A stretch of DNA of 64,000 bases from Cytospora piceicola (taxonomy: Eukaryota; Ascomycota; Sordariomycetes; Diaporthales; Cytosporaceae), in the NCBI GenBank assembly GCA_023375675.1, contig JALQBC010000014.1:372001-436000 (forward strand), given 5' to 3'. Both the position numbers and the translations under genes were made by a program. Of this stretch, positions 33,759-44,001 are shown piece by piece. Under the pieces are notes generated by a model that saw only the letters and a list, made by a program, of their open reading frames with translations, did no database searches and was not told the DNA's origin. Each line of letters begins with the position of its first letter. Position 1 is the first letter of the stretch.

Positions 33759-34640
33759 GAGGAGGAGTCTTCACATTGTCCGAACCTGTGGTAATGGAAT
33801 TAATTGGGATATGACACAAGACTTGGTGAATGGAGCTCAAAGAATACCATTCTACTCAATCTTCTGCAAGAGACAACTAAATGACTATGTCTTCGAGACA
33901 AGATTTCGATTTCATCAAGGTGCTGCTGTATCTTCCCAAGAGTCCCTCTAATATCAGTAGTGATGTGGCATGCAAATACATGCAAAGATAATTACTGCGA
34001 TACAGATATAGCACAAAGAACGGTGCCATAGGGGGGAGGTTAACATATAAAAAATAAATGTTATAGACCAAACCACGGACAGGAATCGAACCCCGGGTTA
34101 ACAGCTCTCACGTTATTCCCTCCCACTGACCCTGTGACCACAATTGTTCTAAAAATTGGCCGAGCGTTAAAACCAATTCCGCCATGTAGATTTTGTTGAT
34201 ATAGGATGAGATCAAGCGCCTTGTAGCATCGAGGCCGCGGTCCGCTGGTAGTGTGACTGGCAACCAGCCCCAGAAAACCGCGAGACAGACCACGATATGT
34301 GGAACATGTAACGCATCTTGGGAGTTGTGAAGAGTCTTCTGATTTTCTAGTTTTCTTTCTGCTTATTCCACACATCCACACTGTTGAAGCATCCAGCCTG
34401 CACATCATAACAACCTTGGAAGTTTCAACAGTAGGCTGCAGTTGACACAACACTTCTGAAATGCCACCAAAGTGTGAAATGTGAACTCAAATGACAGTCA
34501 TGACAGTGTCTTGAAACATAAAGACAATTCTCTTTAAGTGTTGCTCCTTGGTATAGTAATTCCACCAACGCCAATGCCATCGCACAAACCCTCAATCTTG
34601 ACAAAACTCCAAGAACACCATGCCATTCAGCCAACATATA
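33759..34640. other. Convergent intergenic region with tRNA-derived relic
   Basis: 882 nt between the 3' ends of the hydrolase gene and ATG6. It contains a tRNA-like Pol III box pair on the minus strand (34082-34130, listed). No protein gene seen. Confidence 0.5.
34049..34130 (-). pseudogene. tRNA-derived relic or Pol III unit (A box, B box, T6)
   Basis: On the minus strand an A-box-like GTCAGTGGGAGG (34130-34119) is followed by a perfect B box GGTTCGATTCC (34092-34082) and a run of six T (34054-34049). A CTGTTAA stretch sits where an Asn (GTT) anticodon loop would be. The T stem pairs four of five positions. The acceptor and anticodon stems do not pair, so this is not a working tRNA; it may be a decayed tRNA or a tRNA-derived short interspersed element. 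Confidence 0.35.
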
Positions 34641-36204
34641 TCACAACACTTGCCCAACATTGCCCCTGCCGTTCCTGTCCAGGATGTTCCTATCAGCACT
34701 GAAATTACTAGTACAGGCCAGCAAGAATTTGCAACACGTCAATGTCAGCTTGCAGGCCCTGGTCCAGCTGTCATCCTGCGCCAGCCCCAACTTGATGCTG
34801 ACATCCTCAATCTTGTCACCCTCAATCTTGTACGGCAGTATCAACGGCTGGTCACTCAGTGCGTTGTTGACGTTCTGTTTTTCTACATATGCGCCGAGCT
34901 GCCGTACTAGCTCCAGGAATGCGACCATGGCGTTGTCAAACTTGCGGTGCATGAACGTCAGGCCGAGGGGCATATCGCCAGATGAGTAGAGCTCTAAAAT
35001 ATGTTTCTTCGGTGCTGGTGGAGGGCCATTCCTGTGAGTGCCTAGACGGCTGGACGAGGGCGAGACAGAGTCGTAGCGGATGATTTTGGATGTGGAGCCC
35101 ATGGGGACAGGTTCATAGCCCTCGAACTTGTAACCGAGAACGTCGGCTACTGTGACTATGAGGAAGAGGGCATGTCCCCAGGCTGCGTTGATCTCGGGCC
35201 AGTCGACAGGCTTGTTTGACAATCGGCCAAGTCGTAAAGAGTTAATGGTGGCAAAATATCCGTCAAAGCTGATACAGAAGGTGTCGTTATACACGTTTGA
35301 CCGTTGGAGCTTCTCGAGTAGGCGCGAGTCGTGGTCGAACTTGGAGTTGATGCTGTCTCGCTCATTCTGAAAGTCGGTGAGTTTCGTGGCGAATGCGTTA
35401 CGATCCCTCCAAAACTGCTCCTCGTCGGCATCAAGCTGCTTTGCTTCGTCCTCCAGCCGTAGTATTTGGTCGTCTAGCTGCGCCTTCTCTCGCTCCAACT
35501 TCTTCAACAGCTCGAGTGCCTCGGCCTCGCTCTTCTTGGTCGTCTTGAGTGACTCCTCCGCTGCCTTGATCTCTTCGTCGGTAGGCGCTTCTGCCTGTAT
35601 TTCTTTCAAGTACCCCACGTAGGCCTCGCGTTCCCGGTTCGCCGTCTCCAGCTTCTTTTGCAACCCGTCCACAAGCATTTCAGTACACTCGACACAGACA
35701 GGATGGTCTATGTCTGATCGGGCAGAGAGGATCTCGTGAAGCTTGGTTATGCGGTCCATCTCGCGCGACTTGGAGTTGTCGTCATCAGGCATTATATCGT
35801 CGGCGGCCCTCTGAGGCGTTGATTGACTCTGCGATCGGGTTGGAGGGACGAGTTGGGACTCGGTGAGATATATGAAAGACATGCCGGGGTTGTCTCGTTG
35901 GTGTCCTTCGGTCGGGCGCAAAGTACTAGAGGACCTCCGGAACGTTGCTGGCCCCGCGTTCTTCGAGACTCGGTCGTAGAGTGATTTCCTAGCCTGGTCC
36001 TGAGGGTTCATCTGCCGGGAGGAAACATTGTGTTTCGAAGTGGCTTGCGCGGATGCTGCTATAAGGGTCTAAGCGCGAGAAACTGGCTGAGGTCCGGTTC
36101 ATCATCATAGGAAGCTTACCAACGAGCAGGTCATATGCAGCTGGATTTAGCTCCTCCAGGGAACTGTCCAGTTTGAGAGGAGTGCGACATTTCTGGCAGT
36201 GCAT
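34641..36204 (-). CDS. ATG6: Beclin-1 homologue, PI3-kinase complex subunit Atg6/Vps30
   Basis: Subunit of the Vps34 phosphatidylinositol 3-kinase complexes for autophagy (with Atg14) and vacuolar sorting (with Vps38). Exons 36204-36120 and 36058-34641 (intron 61 nt, GTAAGC...TATAG) give 500 residues. It opens MHCQKCRTPLKLDSSLEELN, the zinc-like CxxC N-terminus of the family. A BH3-like/linker region leads to VCVECTEMLVDGLQKKLE, then a coiled coil of about 100 residues, and the evolutionarily conserved domain. That domain contains FCISFDGYFATINSLRLGRL, WPEINAAWGHALFLI and the C-terminal WTRACKLTLTCCKFLLA. It ends soon after, as usual. Divergent from SCM3. Confidence 0.96.
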
Positions 36205-36559
36205 CTTGAATATGCATGTAAAAGCTGCACATGTTCAGTGACAAGGAGGTGTTGAGACATGCAGTAGAAATTGACGTTAGATGGAAGGAGACATGACTTT
36301 ATTGACGTCGGCGGATGACAAGATAAGGTGATAGATGACAGAGCCCTGGAGGCACGGGAGCGCTAACAGGGGCCTGAAGCTTCCCCCACTCAGCCCTACA
36401 GAACAGGGGTGTGACGGGGGTCAGAGGGTCCCTTTCCGGCGCGACAGACACTCTAAGCTCCCAGAAGCGCGCTTTGACGCGTCTCAATTAAAGCATTTTA
36501 CGACTGTCATAACCTCAACGATCCGCAAGGAGACCGACCCTCCCCCCGCCAATCTCGCC
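36205..36559. other. Divergent promoter region ATG6 / SCM3
   Basis: 355 nt between two start codons; the SCM3 frame is open upstream to 36335 but the family start is at 36560. Nothing else seen. Confidence 0.55.
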
Positions 36560-39310
36560 ATGATGGAGCCACCTGCTAAGCGGCAACGGCTAGGGCTTGG
36601 TCCCGCCGAAGCAGAAGACGAAGACGAGCTGGACTTCGACCCCGAGGAGCTTAACCAAAGGCGAGACCCTGGTTACCAGCTCGAGCAGGCGAGAGACCGC
36701 GCCGCGTACAAGCTCAAGTCCAGATTTGAAAGCATCTTTGCCAAATATGAGAGGGACTTCACGGGGGTCGGCGACGAGATCGATCTAAGGACTGGCCAGG
36801 TTGTGGTAGACAATGGACACTTGGAGTCGATGCGGAGCGTCAAAGACATGGGTGACGGCGAGGAGGACGATGAAGATCCGGAGGAAGAGGAAGAGGAGGA
36901 GCGCATCATGCACGGCAAGAGAGCCACCGGCTCAATAACCTCGGATGCTGTCATACGAAGAGAGCCGTGGGCGGTGGCAGACTCAAATCCGAACAGGTCG
37001 CCATTTTCACCTATGATGGGAGGACCTCCACGCCTTTCCTCTATGATGCCTCCAAGTCACAACTCCTTGATGACGCCCCCTCCGTCATTCGACTCATTCG
37101 GTTCCGGAGCCTCGCTAAGTATTGACCCCACTTGGCAAGCTCCTGATCTTCCTCGCTCGGCCTTTATGGGCAGCAGATTTGGCACACCGGGACGACAGTA
37201 TAGCTTCGGGATGGGGGCTAGCACGAGGAAAGTCACCATGAAGGCTCTCCCGGCACCGCAAGATCAAGAAGAGGAAGACGAAGATGTTCTGCTGGGCGTA
37301 TCAGGCAACGTGCTCAAGAAGGAGTCAGCGATCAAATCACCGCTGATCAAGGAGAACTTCCCAACAGTCGACAGCAGTCCTAATAACGACCCGGGCCTGA
37401 ACGACTTGATACAAGAGGTGATAGAGAATATACCTGAGACCCCGCCGTCAGTTCAAAGGCCGATTGCCAGTAAGCTAGCAACGATGCGAGAGCTATCCAG
37501 CAGAAGCGAATCATCGCAACCGAGATTGGAACCTAGGGGGAGACCTCGGGGCAGACCTCGGCGTACTGATGCTGGTGAAACTCGCGAGAAGGAATCGATT
37601 GGAGAAAAACTAGACATCTCACAGGAAAACGGCCGCGATTTTTCGGCCGAATCTCCTACAAAACTCAAATCCCAAAGCAATCAAAGGTCACTCGCAAGCC
37701 GAGCAGGCGCAATTGCACAACCCAGCGGGCCGGGAAAAGAAGCATCATCTTTTCAAGAAGGGGACCTTGAGCTCTACCAGGACGTCACTGGGATGCCTGC
37801 CATGAACTTTGACAGACATGCCTTCTACGTTGAAATTGAGGCCAGGAACGTCAATGGCCCAGATGTTCAGGTTCAACCTAAAGCAGCAACGACCAATAGG
37901 AAGTCTACAGGGTCAGAGAGCCAGGATGCGAAACTCTCGACTGTACCGAAAATGCTTAAAAGAAATGTGATAGACCCAAGCTTTGCCTTCTCGGATGAGG
38001 AAACTCTGCCGCCAAGGCAACCAAGGAAAGACAGACGCAAGTCAGAACCAGCAAAACTTGCAGCTCCGCAAGTGCTGCAGGCGTCGCGGTCTAATCTACA
38101 ACAATCTCCTCCCGCTATGGACCTGTTCCAAAGGAATGCCGTAGATCCAAGCTACGCTTTCTCGGACGAAGAGAACTTGTTGCCAAGGAGAGCAAATGCA
38201 ACCACACGCAAGGCTGAACCAGCACCGAGCTCCACGCTGGATGCGAAGGAAGACTCAGCCGGTCGGGGACCAGATAATGCGCAGGTTTCTGAGCCCACGG
38301 GGACGCATGATAGTCCTTCGGAGCGAAAGGGAAGGCGACGATCGATGCGCTCGGTGCGCAAGCCAGTCGTAGAAGTCGACACCCCAGTGTGTGAACCAGA
38401 GAGATTGAGAACAAGCGACGTACTACCGGCTGAAAGCGACTCTGCAGGGATATCACCTTCCGCTGGAACCCATATTTTGAAGCCGCGCACTCGACGTCCA
38501 CGAGGGGGTCAGACAACGGCAGCACCTGTCAGTGTGCATATCCAACAATCGGCGGACCAAGGATCCGAGACGGCAGATGCAAAATCGTCCGCACCAGGTT
38601 CTCCTACTGTGAGGCGTCGTCCCGGCAGACCAAGGATAGTCGAACGAATCGCTTCTCCAGAGCTGGGAGACCCAGCCTTCATAGGCGTAGATACGGAAAC
38701 AGAGGAAGTGGAAAAGGAGGTGTCCGAAATATGGTCTTTGCCAGCAGCAACACCTGCACCACCGCAACAGCCCGTCGCCGACATGCGGGCCCAAGCCATA
38801 CCATCAACACCCCAGTCCAAATCCAAATCCAGGGCAGCCAACAAGAACACCCCGTCCTCCAGGCCAGGCCTCATATCCCTCCTCTCCGACAACGAAGACG
38901 AGGAAGACGAGATCTCCTTTGACCTGTCCGCCTTCACACCCTCAGGGCACCACCGCATCCTCACACGCGCGCCCCACAGCCCACAAGTTACTACCACCAC
39001 TCCCCATATGACCTCAAGCAGCATGAACAGCAAGAAGAAGCGCCACAGCAGCCTGCTCTTCGGCCCGTCATCGACCTCAAAGGTCCGCAAGCACCGCACC
39101 CCCGGCTCGGAGCGGAAGGACGGGAAGGGGAAGAGGCGTGGCAGCACGAACAGTCTGGCGAGGAGCGTGGTCAAGGTTCGGCGGGGCAGCTTCAGGGCGC
39201 CAAGCCCGGCGGGCTCGGTGGTCCAGACGCCGGGCGGCACGAAGAGGCGGTGTGGGCAGGACGGCTTCAGGTGCGAGAGGGACTTCTGCTTTGTCTGCAT
39301 CAGTATTTGA
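36560..39310 (+). CDS. SCM3: CENP-A chaperone Scm3 (HJURP homologue), filamentous-fungal long form
   Basis: Delivers the centromeric histone H3 variant. Single exon, 916 residues from MMEPPAKRQRLGLG. Residues about 18-95 are the Scm3 domain: acidic DELDFDPEELNQRRDPGYQL, then LKSRFESIFAKYERDFTGVG and EIDLRTGQVVVDNGHLESM. The rest is long and disordered. It carries AT-hook-like motifs (RGRPRGRPRR near residue 330; RRRPGRPRIVER near 690) and two copies of a D-P-S-[FY]-A-F-S-D-E-E unit at about 37975 and 38145 that may be docking sites. The C-terminus has a small Cys cluster (CGQDGFRCERDFCFVC). Yeast Scm3 is about 220 residues; filamentous fungi have such long forms. I chose the double ATG at 36560 since the upstream frame has no family similarity. 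Confidence 0.9.
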   Translation: MMEPPAKRQRLGLGPAEAEDEDELDFDPEELNQRRDPGYQLEQARDRAAYKLKSRFESIFAKYERDFTGVGDEIDLRTGQVVVDNGHLESMRSVKDMGDGEEDDEDPEEEEEEERIMHGKRATGSITSDAVIRREPWAVADSNPNRSPFSPMMGGPPRLSSMMPPSHNSLMTPPPSFDSFGSGASLSIDPTWQAPDLPRSAFMGSRFGTPGRQYSFGMGASTRKVTMKALPAPQDQEEEDEDVLLGVSGNVLKKESAIKSPLIKENFPTVDSSPNNDPGLNDLIQEVIENIPETPPSVQRPIASKLATMRELSSRSESSQPRLEPRGRPRGRPRRTDAGETREKESIGEKLDISQENGRDFSAESPTKLKSQSNQRSLASRAGAIAQPSGPGKEASSFQEGDLELYQDVTGMPAMNFDRHAFYVEIEARNVNGPDVQVQPKAATTNRKSTGSESQDAKLSTVPKMLKRNVIDPSFAFSDEETLPPRQPRKDRRKSEPAKLAAPQVLQASRSNLQQSPPAMDLFQRNAVDPSYAFSDEENLLPRRANATTRKAEPAPSSTLDAKEDSAGRGPDNAQVSEPTGTHDSPSERKGRRRSMRSVRKPVVEVDTPVCEPERLRTSDVLPAESDSAGISPSAGTHILKPRTRRPRGGQTTAAPVSVHIQQSADQGSETADAKSSAPGSPTVRRRPGRPRIVERIASPELGDPAFIGVDTETEEVEKEVSEIWSLPAATPAPPQQPVADMRAQAIPSTPQSKSKSRAANKNTPSSRPGLISLLSDNEDEEDEISFDLSAFTPSGHHRILTRAPHSPQVTTTTPHMTSSSMNSKKKRHSSLLFGPSSTSKVRKHRTPGSERKDGKGKRRGSTNSLARSVVKVRRGSFRAPSPAGSVVQTPGGTKRRCGQDGFRCERDFCFVCISI

Positions 39311-40373
39311 GGCAGAATGAACCTCAATCAGGCTCTAGGCTTTGGATAGTAAATTTTGACGGAGGCCGAGCCCCGCGATTTGACCTGCGAGGGTGGACAC
39401 AAAGTTGGACGGCGGACAGGACAGCTATCATCAAGGCATGGGCGGAGAACTGACATGGATACGCAGTAGCAACGAGGAACACTGTCCAGTGAGCAGGTAG
39501 CTACCACAACATGTCACACTGCAATATATCTACAAGACAAGACTCTGCTCGTCAGCCATGACAATCAATTATTCGTCCAACAGTGTTAAAAGCCTATGAA
39601 AAACCGTAATGGAAGTATTGCTGGGTAAACTTCAACATGTCATGCAAGTCCTCCGGATCCCCCTGAGAACAAGCACAAACGCCAGAACCAAGACACCGAC
39701 AGAGGAGGATTGCTCCATTCGCCTCGCTTCCGCAGGTAGATGATTTGCTGACCAGCTGGCCTCCCTCGGACCATACCCCGTCAGTAAGCCGCAGATCCGG
39801 CGGCGAATAGACTTCTGGTCTGTTTGCCCCCAGGAGATGATATTCATTTTCCGTTTGTTATTGGTGCCGCCTTTGGTATTGCTATCGTAGTGGGATGCTC
39901 GGAGGACAGCCGAGGTGACGTCCTCCCAGCACATTCTGTGGGGACAAGGGACAACGTGTTGAGTGCCTGCGAGGGAACTTGAACTGGTCTCGCTTTTCAA
40001 AGATGGGAAGCTGATGTCGGCCGTCATCCCAAGCCCCTCGAAAGTAAATGACAGAAGCGGTTTGCAGGGTGCACAGGCCAGTAAGTCAAAGGCGTTCCCC
40101 TCCCACATGCCGAATCTCACCCTTGATGAATGAGTACCAGGTGATGTAGAACTGGCTCAATCCGCATGTAGTCAAATTGCTAGTTCTTAAGCATTCGCGC
40201 CCGCCCATCACCACTCCATAAGGTAATGGTCGGGGGGTATCTCGTGAATGAATATGCTTCCAGAAGACCAATGTATTCTTCTGATGTCGGCAGTGAGTCC
40301 CAAGTCTGGCACAGCCTCTGGCGGATGGTGTCGTCGTCACTCGATGAACAGCTTGAGCAGCTGGTCGAGCAAC
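39311..40373. other. Convergent intergenic region SCM3 / CKA1
   Basis: 1.1 kb between two 3' ends. A minus-strand frame, 40108-39632 (158 residues, six Cys, hydrophobic end), is open but has no motif I recognise and no start context; see findings. Confidence 0.45.
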
Positions 40374-41803
40374 TTAAGAGTTGACAACACCAGGAGCACC
40401 GGCAAGGTACGCCTGAAGGTTGGGTTCGTCACGAATGGGGTTGAAGTAAGGGTGAGCCATGGCCTCCTTTGCGGTCAACCGCTCCTGTAACAAATATTAG
40501 GAGCGAGAAACCAATCACACGAGTCACTGAACATACCTGGTGGTCGTATCGCAAAAGCTTGTCAAGGAAGTCGATGGCCTCGTTGCTCACGAAGCGCTGG
40601 TTGTCCGCGTTGACAAAGCTATGCCAAGGCTTCTTCTGGAAGCGGCCGAGGATGTCGTCGTACTGGGCATCGAGCTCAATCTCGTATTTGTCCAGGTAGT
40701 CGAACAGGTCGTCCGTACCGAGAACCTTGGCGATCTTGACGAGCTGATCCGAGTTGGAGTTTCCGTGGAAGAAGGGCTCCTTCCTAAAGATCATAGACGC
40801 GAACATGGCACCGAGACTCCACATATCCAGACTGTAGTCGTACTCCTGGAAATCAACCAGCAGCTCTGGACCCTTGAAGTAGCGGGATGCGACGCGCACG
40901 TTATACTCAGTTCCTGGGTGGTAGAACTCGGCCAAGCCCCAGTCGATGAGGCGGAGCTATGAGGAATGTTAGCATCTGTTCTGGGTGTTTGATGAACAAC
41001 CACGGGGTATGGGATGAGGCTCCTACTTTTCTGTTCTCATGATCGATCATAACGTTATGAGGTTTCACATCACGGTGCATAATGCCCTTGCTGTGACAGT
41101 AATCCAGCGCCTTGAGAAGCTCGTAGATGTAGTACCGGACATCGAAGTCGTTGAACTTGGGGTACAAGCTCCGGAAGTCGGTGTTGTTGACATACTCGAA
41201 GATCAGGGAGGGCGTTTTGCTCTGTAGGCTCTCGTTGTCAGAGACGGAATCTTGACCGTGGTTTCCGGAGTGCACCGCCCACATTAGGGTGGGACGAGAC
41301 TCGAAAGAGAGGGTGCCAGAGGCTGGGCATGTAATCACCTGCGAGTCGCGGACGACATCGAGCAACGCGACGATGTTGGGTCCTCCAGCCAGGTTCTGCA
41401 AGATCTTGATCTCTCGCTTGATCTTCTTCTTCTTGACGGGCTTGAGAACCTTGATGACACACTTTTGGTAGTTCACCACGTTGATGCCCTCGAAGACCTC
41501 GCTGTACTTTCCGCGGCCTAGTTGTATACACCCAAAAGTCAGTTACCAGGCTTCGCTGTGGGTTTCGCCCGTCGCGGGTGTTCACGTACCGATCTTGCGA
41601 ACGACCTCGTAGTTCTCCAGAACACCCCAGCCTGTGAGTAGCACATGTTAGAAATTGTCAAAAGCAATAGAGCAGCCGCGCGACAGTTTGGGATGCTGTG
41701 ACGAGGCTGGATAGAGGGGGTTGGACGCACTGATGTTGACGCTGTCGTAGTCCCAGTATGCACGAGGCATGTTCTGGTTGACGTCGGCATAGACCCGCGC
41801 CAT
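40374..41803 (-). CDS. CKA1: Casein kinase 2 catalytic subunit alpha
   Basis: Acidophilic Ser/Thr kinase of nucleus and cytosol. Six exons: 41803-41731, 41631-41590, 41517-41339, 41221-41027, 40956-40537, 40484-40374; 339 residues, the usual length. It starts [32 protein letters not shown] is the glycine-rich loop, [20 protein letters not shown] holds the catalytic Lys and the basic substrate patch, [12 protein letters not shown] is the catalytic loop, and [12 protein letters not shown] has the CK2-specific DWG in place of DFG. It ends [15 protein letters not shown]. The third intron (41338-41222, 117 nt) is a multiple of three without stop, so retention would add 39 residues between DSQ and [11 protein letters not shown]; the family has none there, so it is normally removed. 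Confidence 0.97.
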
Positions 41804-41998
41804 TTCGAAAGAGTGGCACGTCGGTGCGCGTGAGATACCGTCGGTGAAGAGGTCTGTGATGGTGGTGGGGGGGTATCAGTGGTGTGAGGGGGGTAACCAC
41901 CGCCGGCTGTCAGTCTCGAAGTTTGGAAGTGCGCTCAAACCAAGGTGAGAGGGATGTCGTTATCTTTTGAAGTTAGCGTCTATCGAGTTGCCATTCAT

Positions 41999-42013
41999 AG
42001 GGTTAGGGTTATG
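41999..42013. promoter_or_regulatory. Telobox-like AGGGTTAGGGTTATG motif
   Basis: Two TTAGGG-type units (AACCCTAACCCT on the minus strand) lie about 200 nt upstream of the CKA1 start. Possible Tbf1-type site; inference. Confidence 0.4.
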
Positions 42014-42378
42014 CGTTTCCATGAAGGCAACAGCTCGCTCACTTCTAGGCTGTCGTCGCCGTATTAGTAGAGGCAGACAGACGCCTCAGTTCTACTATCA
42101 TTAATGACAAGTCTCTTTTTCCTTTCTTTTTTCCAATGTCACCTGCCCTTTGGTTGAGAGTCACAACAAATAGTATTCTCCACTACAGATGGTCTAGTGT
42201 GTTGATATAAGGAGAACCCCAGATGCGAGTCACAAAGAGGCGACTTAGAATGCTTTCAAATTTATAGAATTGCAGAGTTTCAGCTTCGGACAAGTATAGG
42301 CTGAAATCTGGGACCGTTCCTTTCCCCTACCGAAAACTACTTCTCTAGGTGTCAGGACCATTGATACGCTGGCAGAGG

Positions 42379-42402
42379 CTGTCTCATTGGGCGATGAGAC
42401 AG
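42379..42402. repeat. 9-bp perfect hairpin with a third copy nearby
   Basis: CTGTCTCAT, six bases, then ATGAGACAG. ATGAGACA recurs at 42415-42422. Confidence 0.8.
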
Positions 42403-43182
42403 TATGGTCTCTACATGAGACACCGTTGGGTTTTGGCTGACACTTATGACTGCTAGGTGACCGAGAACCTCAAGCATCCTTGTAGACACAGGTCTCTGGA
42501 GCTTGGGGAAACATGCGGTCCCTTCGAGAGCCAACGAAGGCCTGTGGAACCCCGGAGATCATGTCCGGCTCAAAGTACTTATGCCCGTGTGCCCATATGC
42601 CTGCCCATTGTATCACTTCGCCCCGTTCCGGCTCCAAGCCCACTGGTCCATGATCCAGTAGGACTATGTGATCAGACATGCCAGTGGTATCGGGGATCAT
42701 ACTACCCAGCCCTGTTTACAAGCTTGTCTCTGAGCTTGTTTCCGGACTGGTTCCAAGACTGGCTTAAGGCCTGATAACAAAGGTACACCCATTACCGCGC
42801 CTATGCGCAAAGAAGACTGAAACGGACTTGGGCCACACTTCCCTGTTGAGTTGTGTCAAAGTCAGCAGGGGCTTCTCCTGGATAGCAATGCAGGACAGTC
42901 TTGTTATGACAGGCATATTTCAGAGAGAAGATTATAGCTCGACATATTCCTTCGTAAGGGGCAGGGTACGGCAGAAAGGCACGTAGCCGGTTCCCTCCTC
43001 CAGACTTCCGACTAAGGATGACGATACGATAAAGGTTTTCATCCTTTGGGAGCCAACATGGAAAACAAGGGGAAGGGAAACTAACAGGGTTGGTCTGCGT
43101 AGAGAGCTTAAAAACTTGAATGCCTAGTCGTAGGCGCCGCCACTGTTCGAGATCTGCCGCCATCGTTAAGATCAACAGCCCT

Positions 43183-43933
43183 TCATCCTTCCTCGTATGT
43201 GATCCTCCGACGTTGTCTCGCCGGGCTGAGTTTGGTCTGCGCCTGCTCCGTCTCGCCATAGTCGAGGCCATCAAGCCCCGTATCGACGACATCCCACGTC
43301 CTCTTCCGCCGTTCAGGATCCGGAGAATACTGTCGCTTCCCATTGCCATTGCCACTGCCACGCTTCTTCTTCTTCTTGTTCTTCTTCTTGTTATTGTTGT
43401 TCTTCTTGTTCTTCTGGGCCGCCACCCCGTCGAGTGAGACCTCATCCGCCAGCTCACCCTCCTCAGTCAACCCATCGAGTTCCATGGGCATGGGCGTCGA
43501 GGATTCCGACGATGTGTTGCGTCGAGCCTGGGTTTTATCTCGCGACTTCAGTAAGTTCTGGATCTCAGAGTGTCGGAACATGGCGATCTGCTCGTCTGTC
43601 AGGGTGCGCTTCACCCCGTCAGGGTAGTAGCCAAGCCCATCGTCTTCTTCCAGATCTTCTTCTTCTCCTCCGTAGTACACATTTTCGTCGTCCTCTGGCT
43701 GGTGATCTCGGTGCTGTTGCGTCTTGCTCGGGTCGAGGAAGTCCGTCGCGAAGACAGCAAGGGCCGCGTGGCCAAAGTGTGCCTGGTGGAAAGAAGATAG
43801 GTCTGCCTGGTACATACGAGAACCGGTCAGCCGTGTTTATGATTGTGCAGGATACTGAGAGAAGAATGCATACCTCCGTTATCTGGGGAACCCGCAAGGG
43901 CACCTCCAGTCGAGGTTGTTTCAGTTGCGACAT
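43183..43933 (-). CDS. DUF3807-family protein with poly-Lys/Asn tract
   Basis: Exons 43933-43874 and 43806-43183 (intron 67 nt, GTATGC...ACCAG) give 227 residues from MSQLKQPRLEVPLRVPQITE. Across the splice it reads ITEADLSSFHQAHFGHAALAVF, the start of the fungal DUF3807 domain. VKRTLTDEQIAMFRHSEIQNLL follows, then an acidic linker, a Lys/Asn-only stretch of about 18 residues, and a basic tail (RKRTWDVVDTGLDGLDYGE). The tract is coded by a TTC/TTG-rich microsatellite (plus strand 43362-43415). The basic tail suggests a nuclear or nucleolar protein (inference); no function is known to me. An upstream open segment (44002-44154) may be a first exon of the same gene. Confidence 0.8.
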
Positions 43934-44001
43934 CTTGTGCGCGGTCGACGTGGCTGCATCGCTGTCTGCTGCGTAGCTCTTCCAAACTGCTCAAGGGTGA
44001 C

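Larger units (their letters stand above)
41804..43182. other. CKA1 promoter and intergenic region
   Basis: 1.4 kb without a supported gene. A telobox-like motif is at 41999-42013 and a 9-bp hairpin at 42379-42402 (both listed). The right part is the DUF3807 gene 3' UTR. Open frames here show no motif. Confidence 0.55.

Noticed and set aside
38509..39327. 272-codon minus-strand frame opposite SCM3
   Set aside because: Overlaps the conserved plus-strand gene and has no motif.
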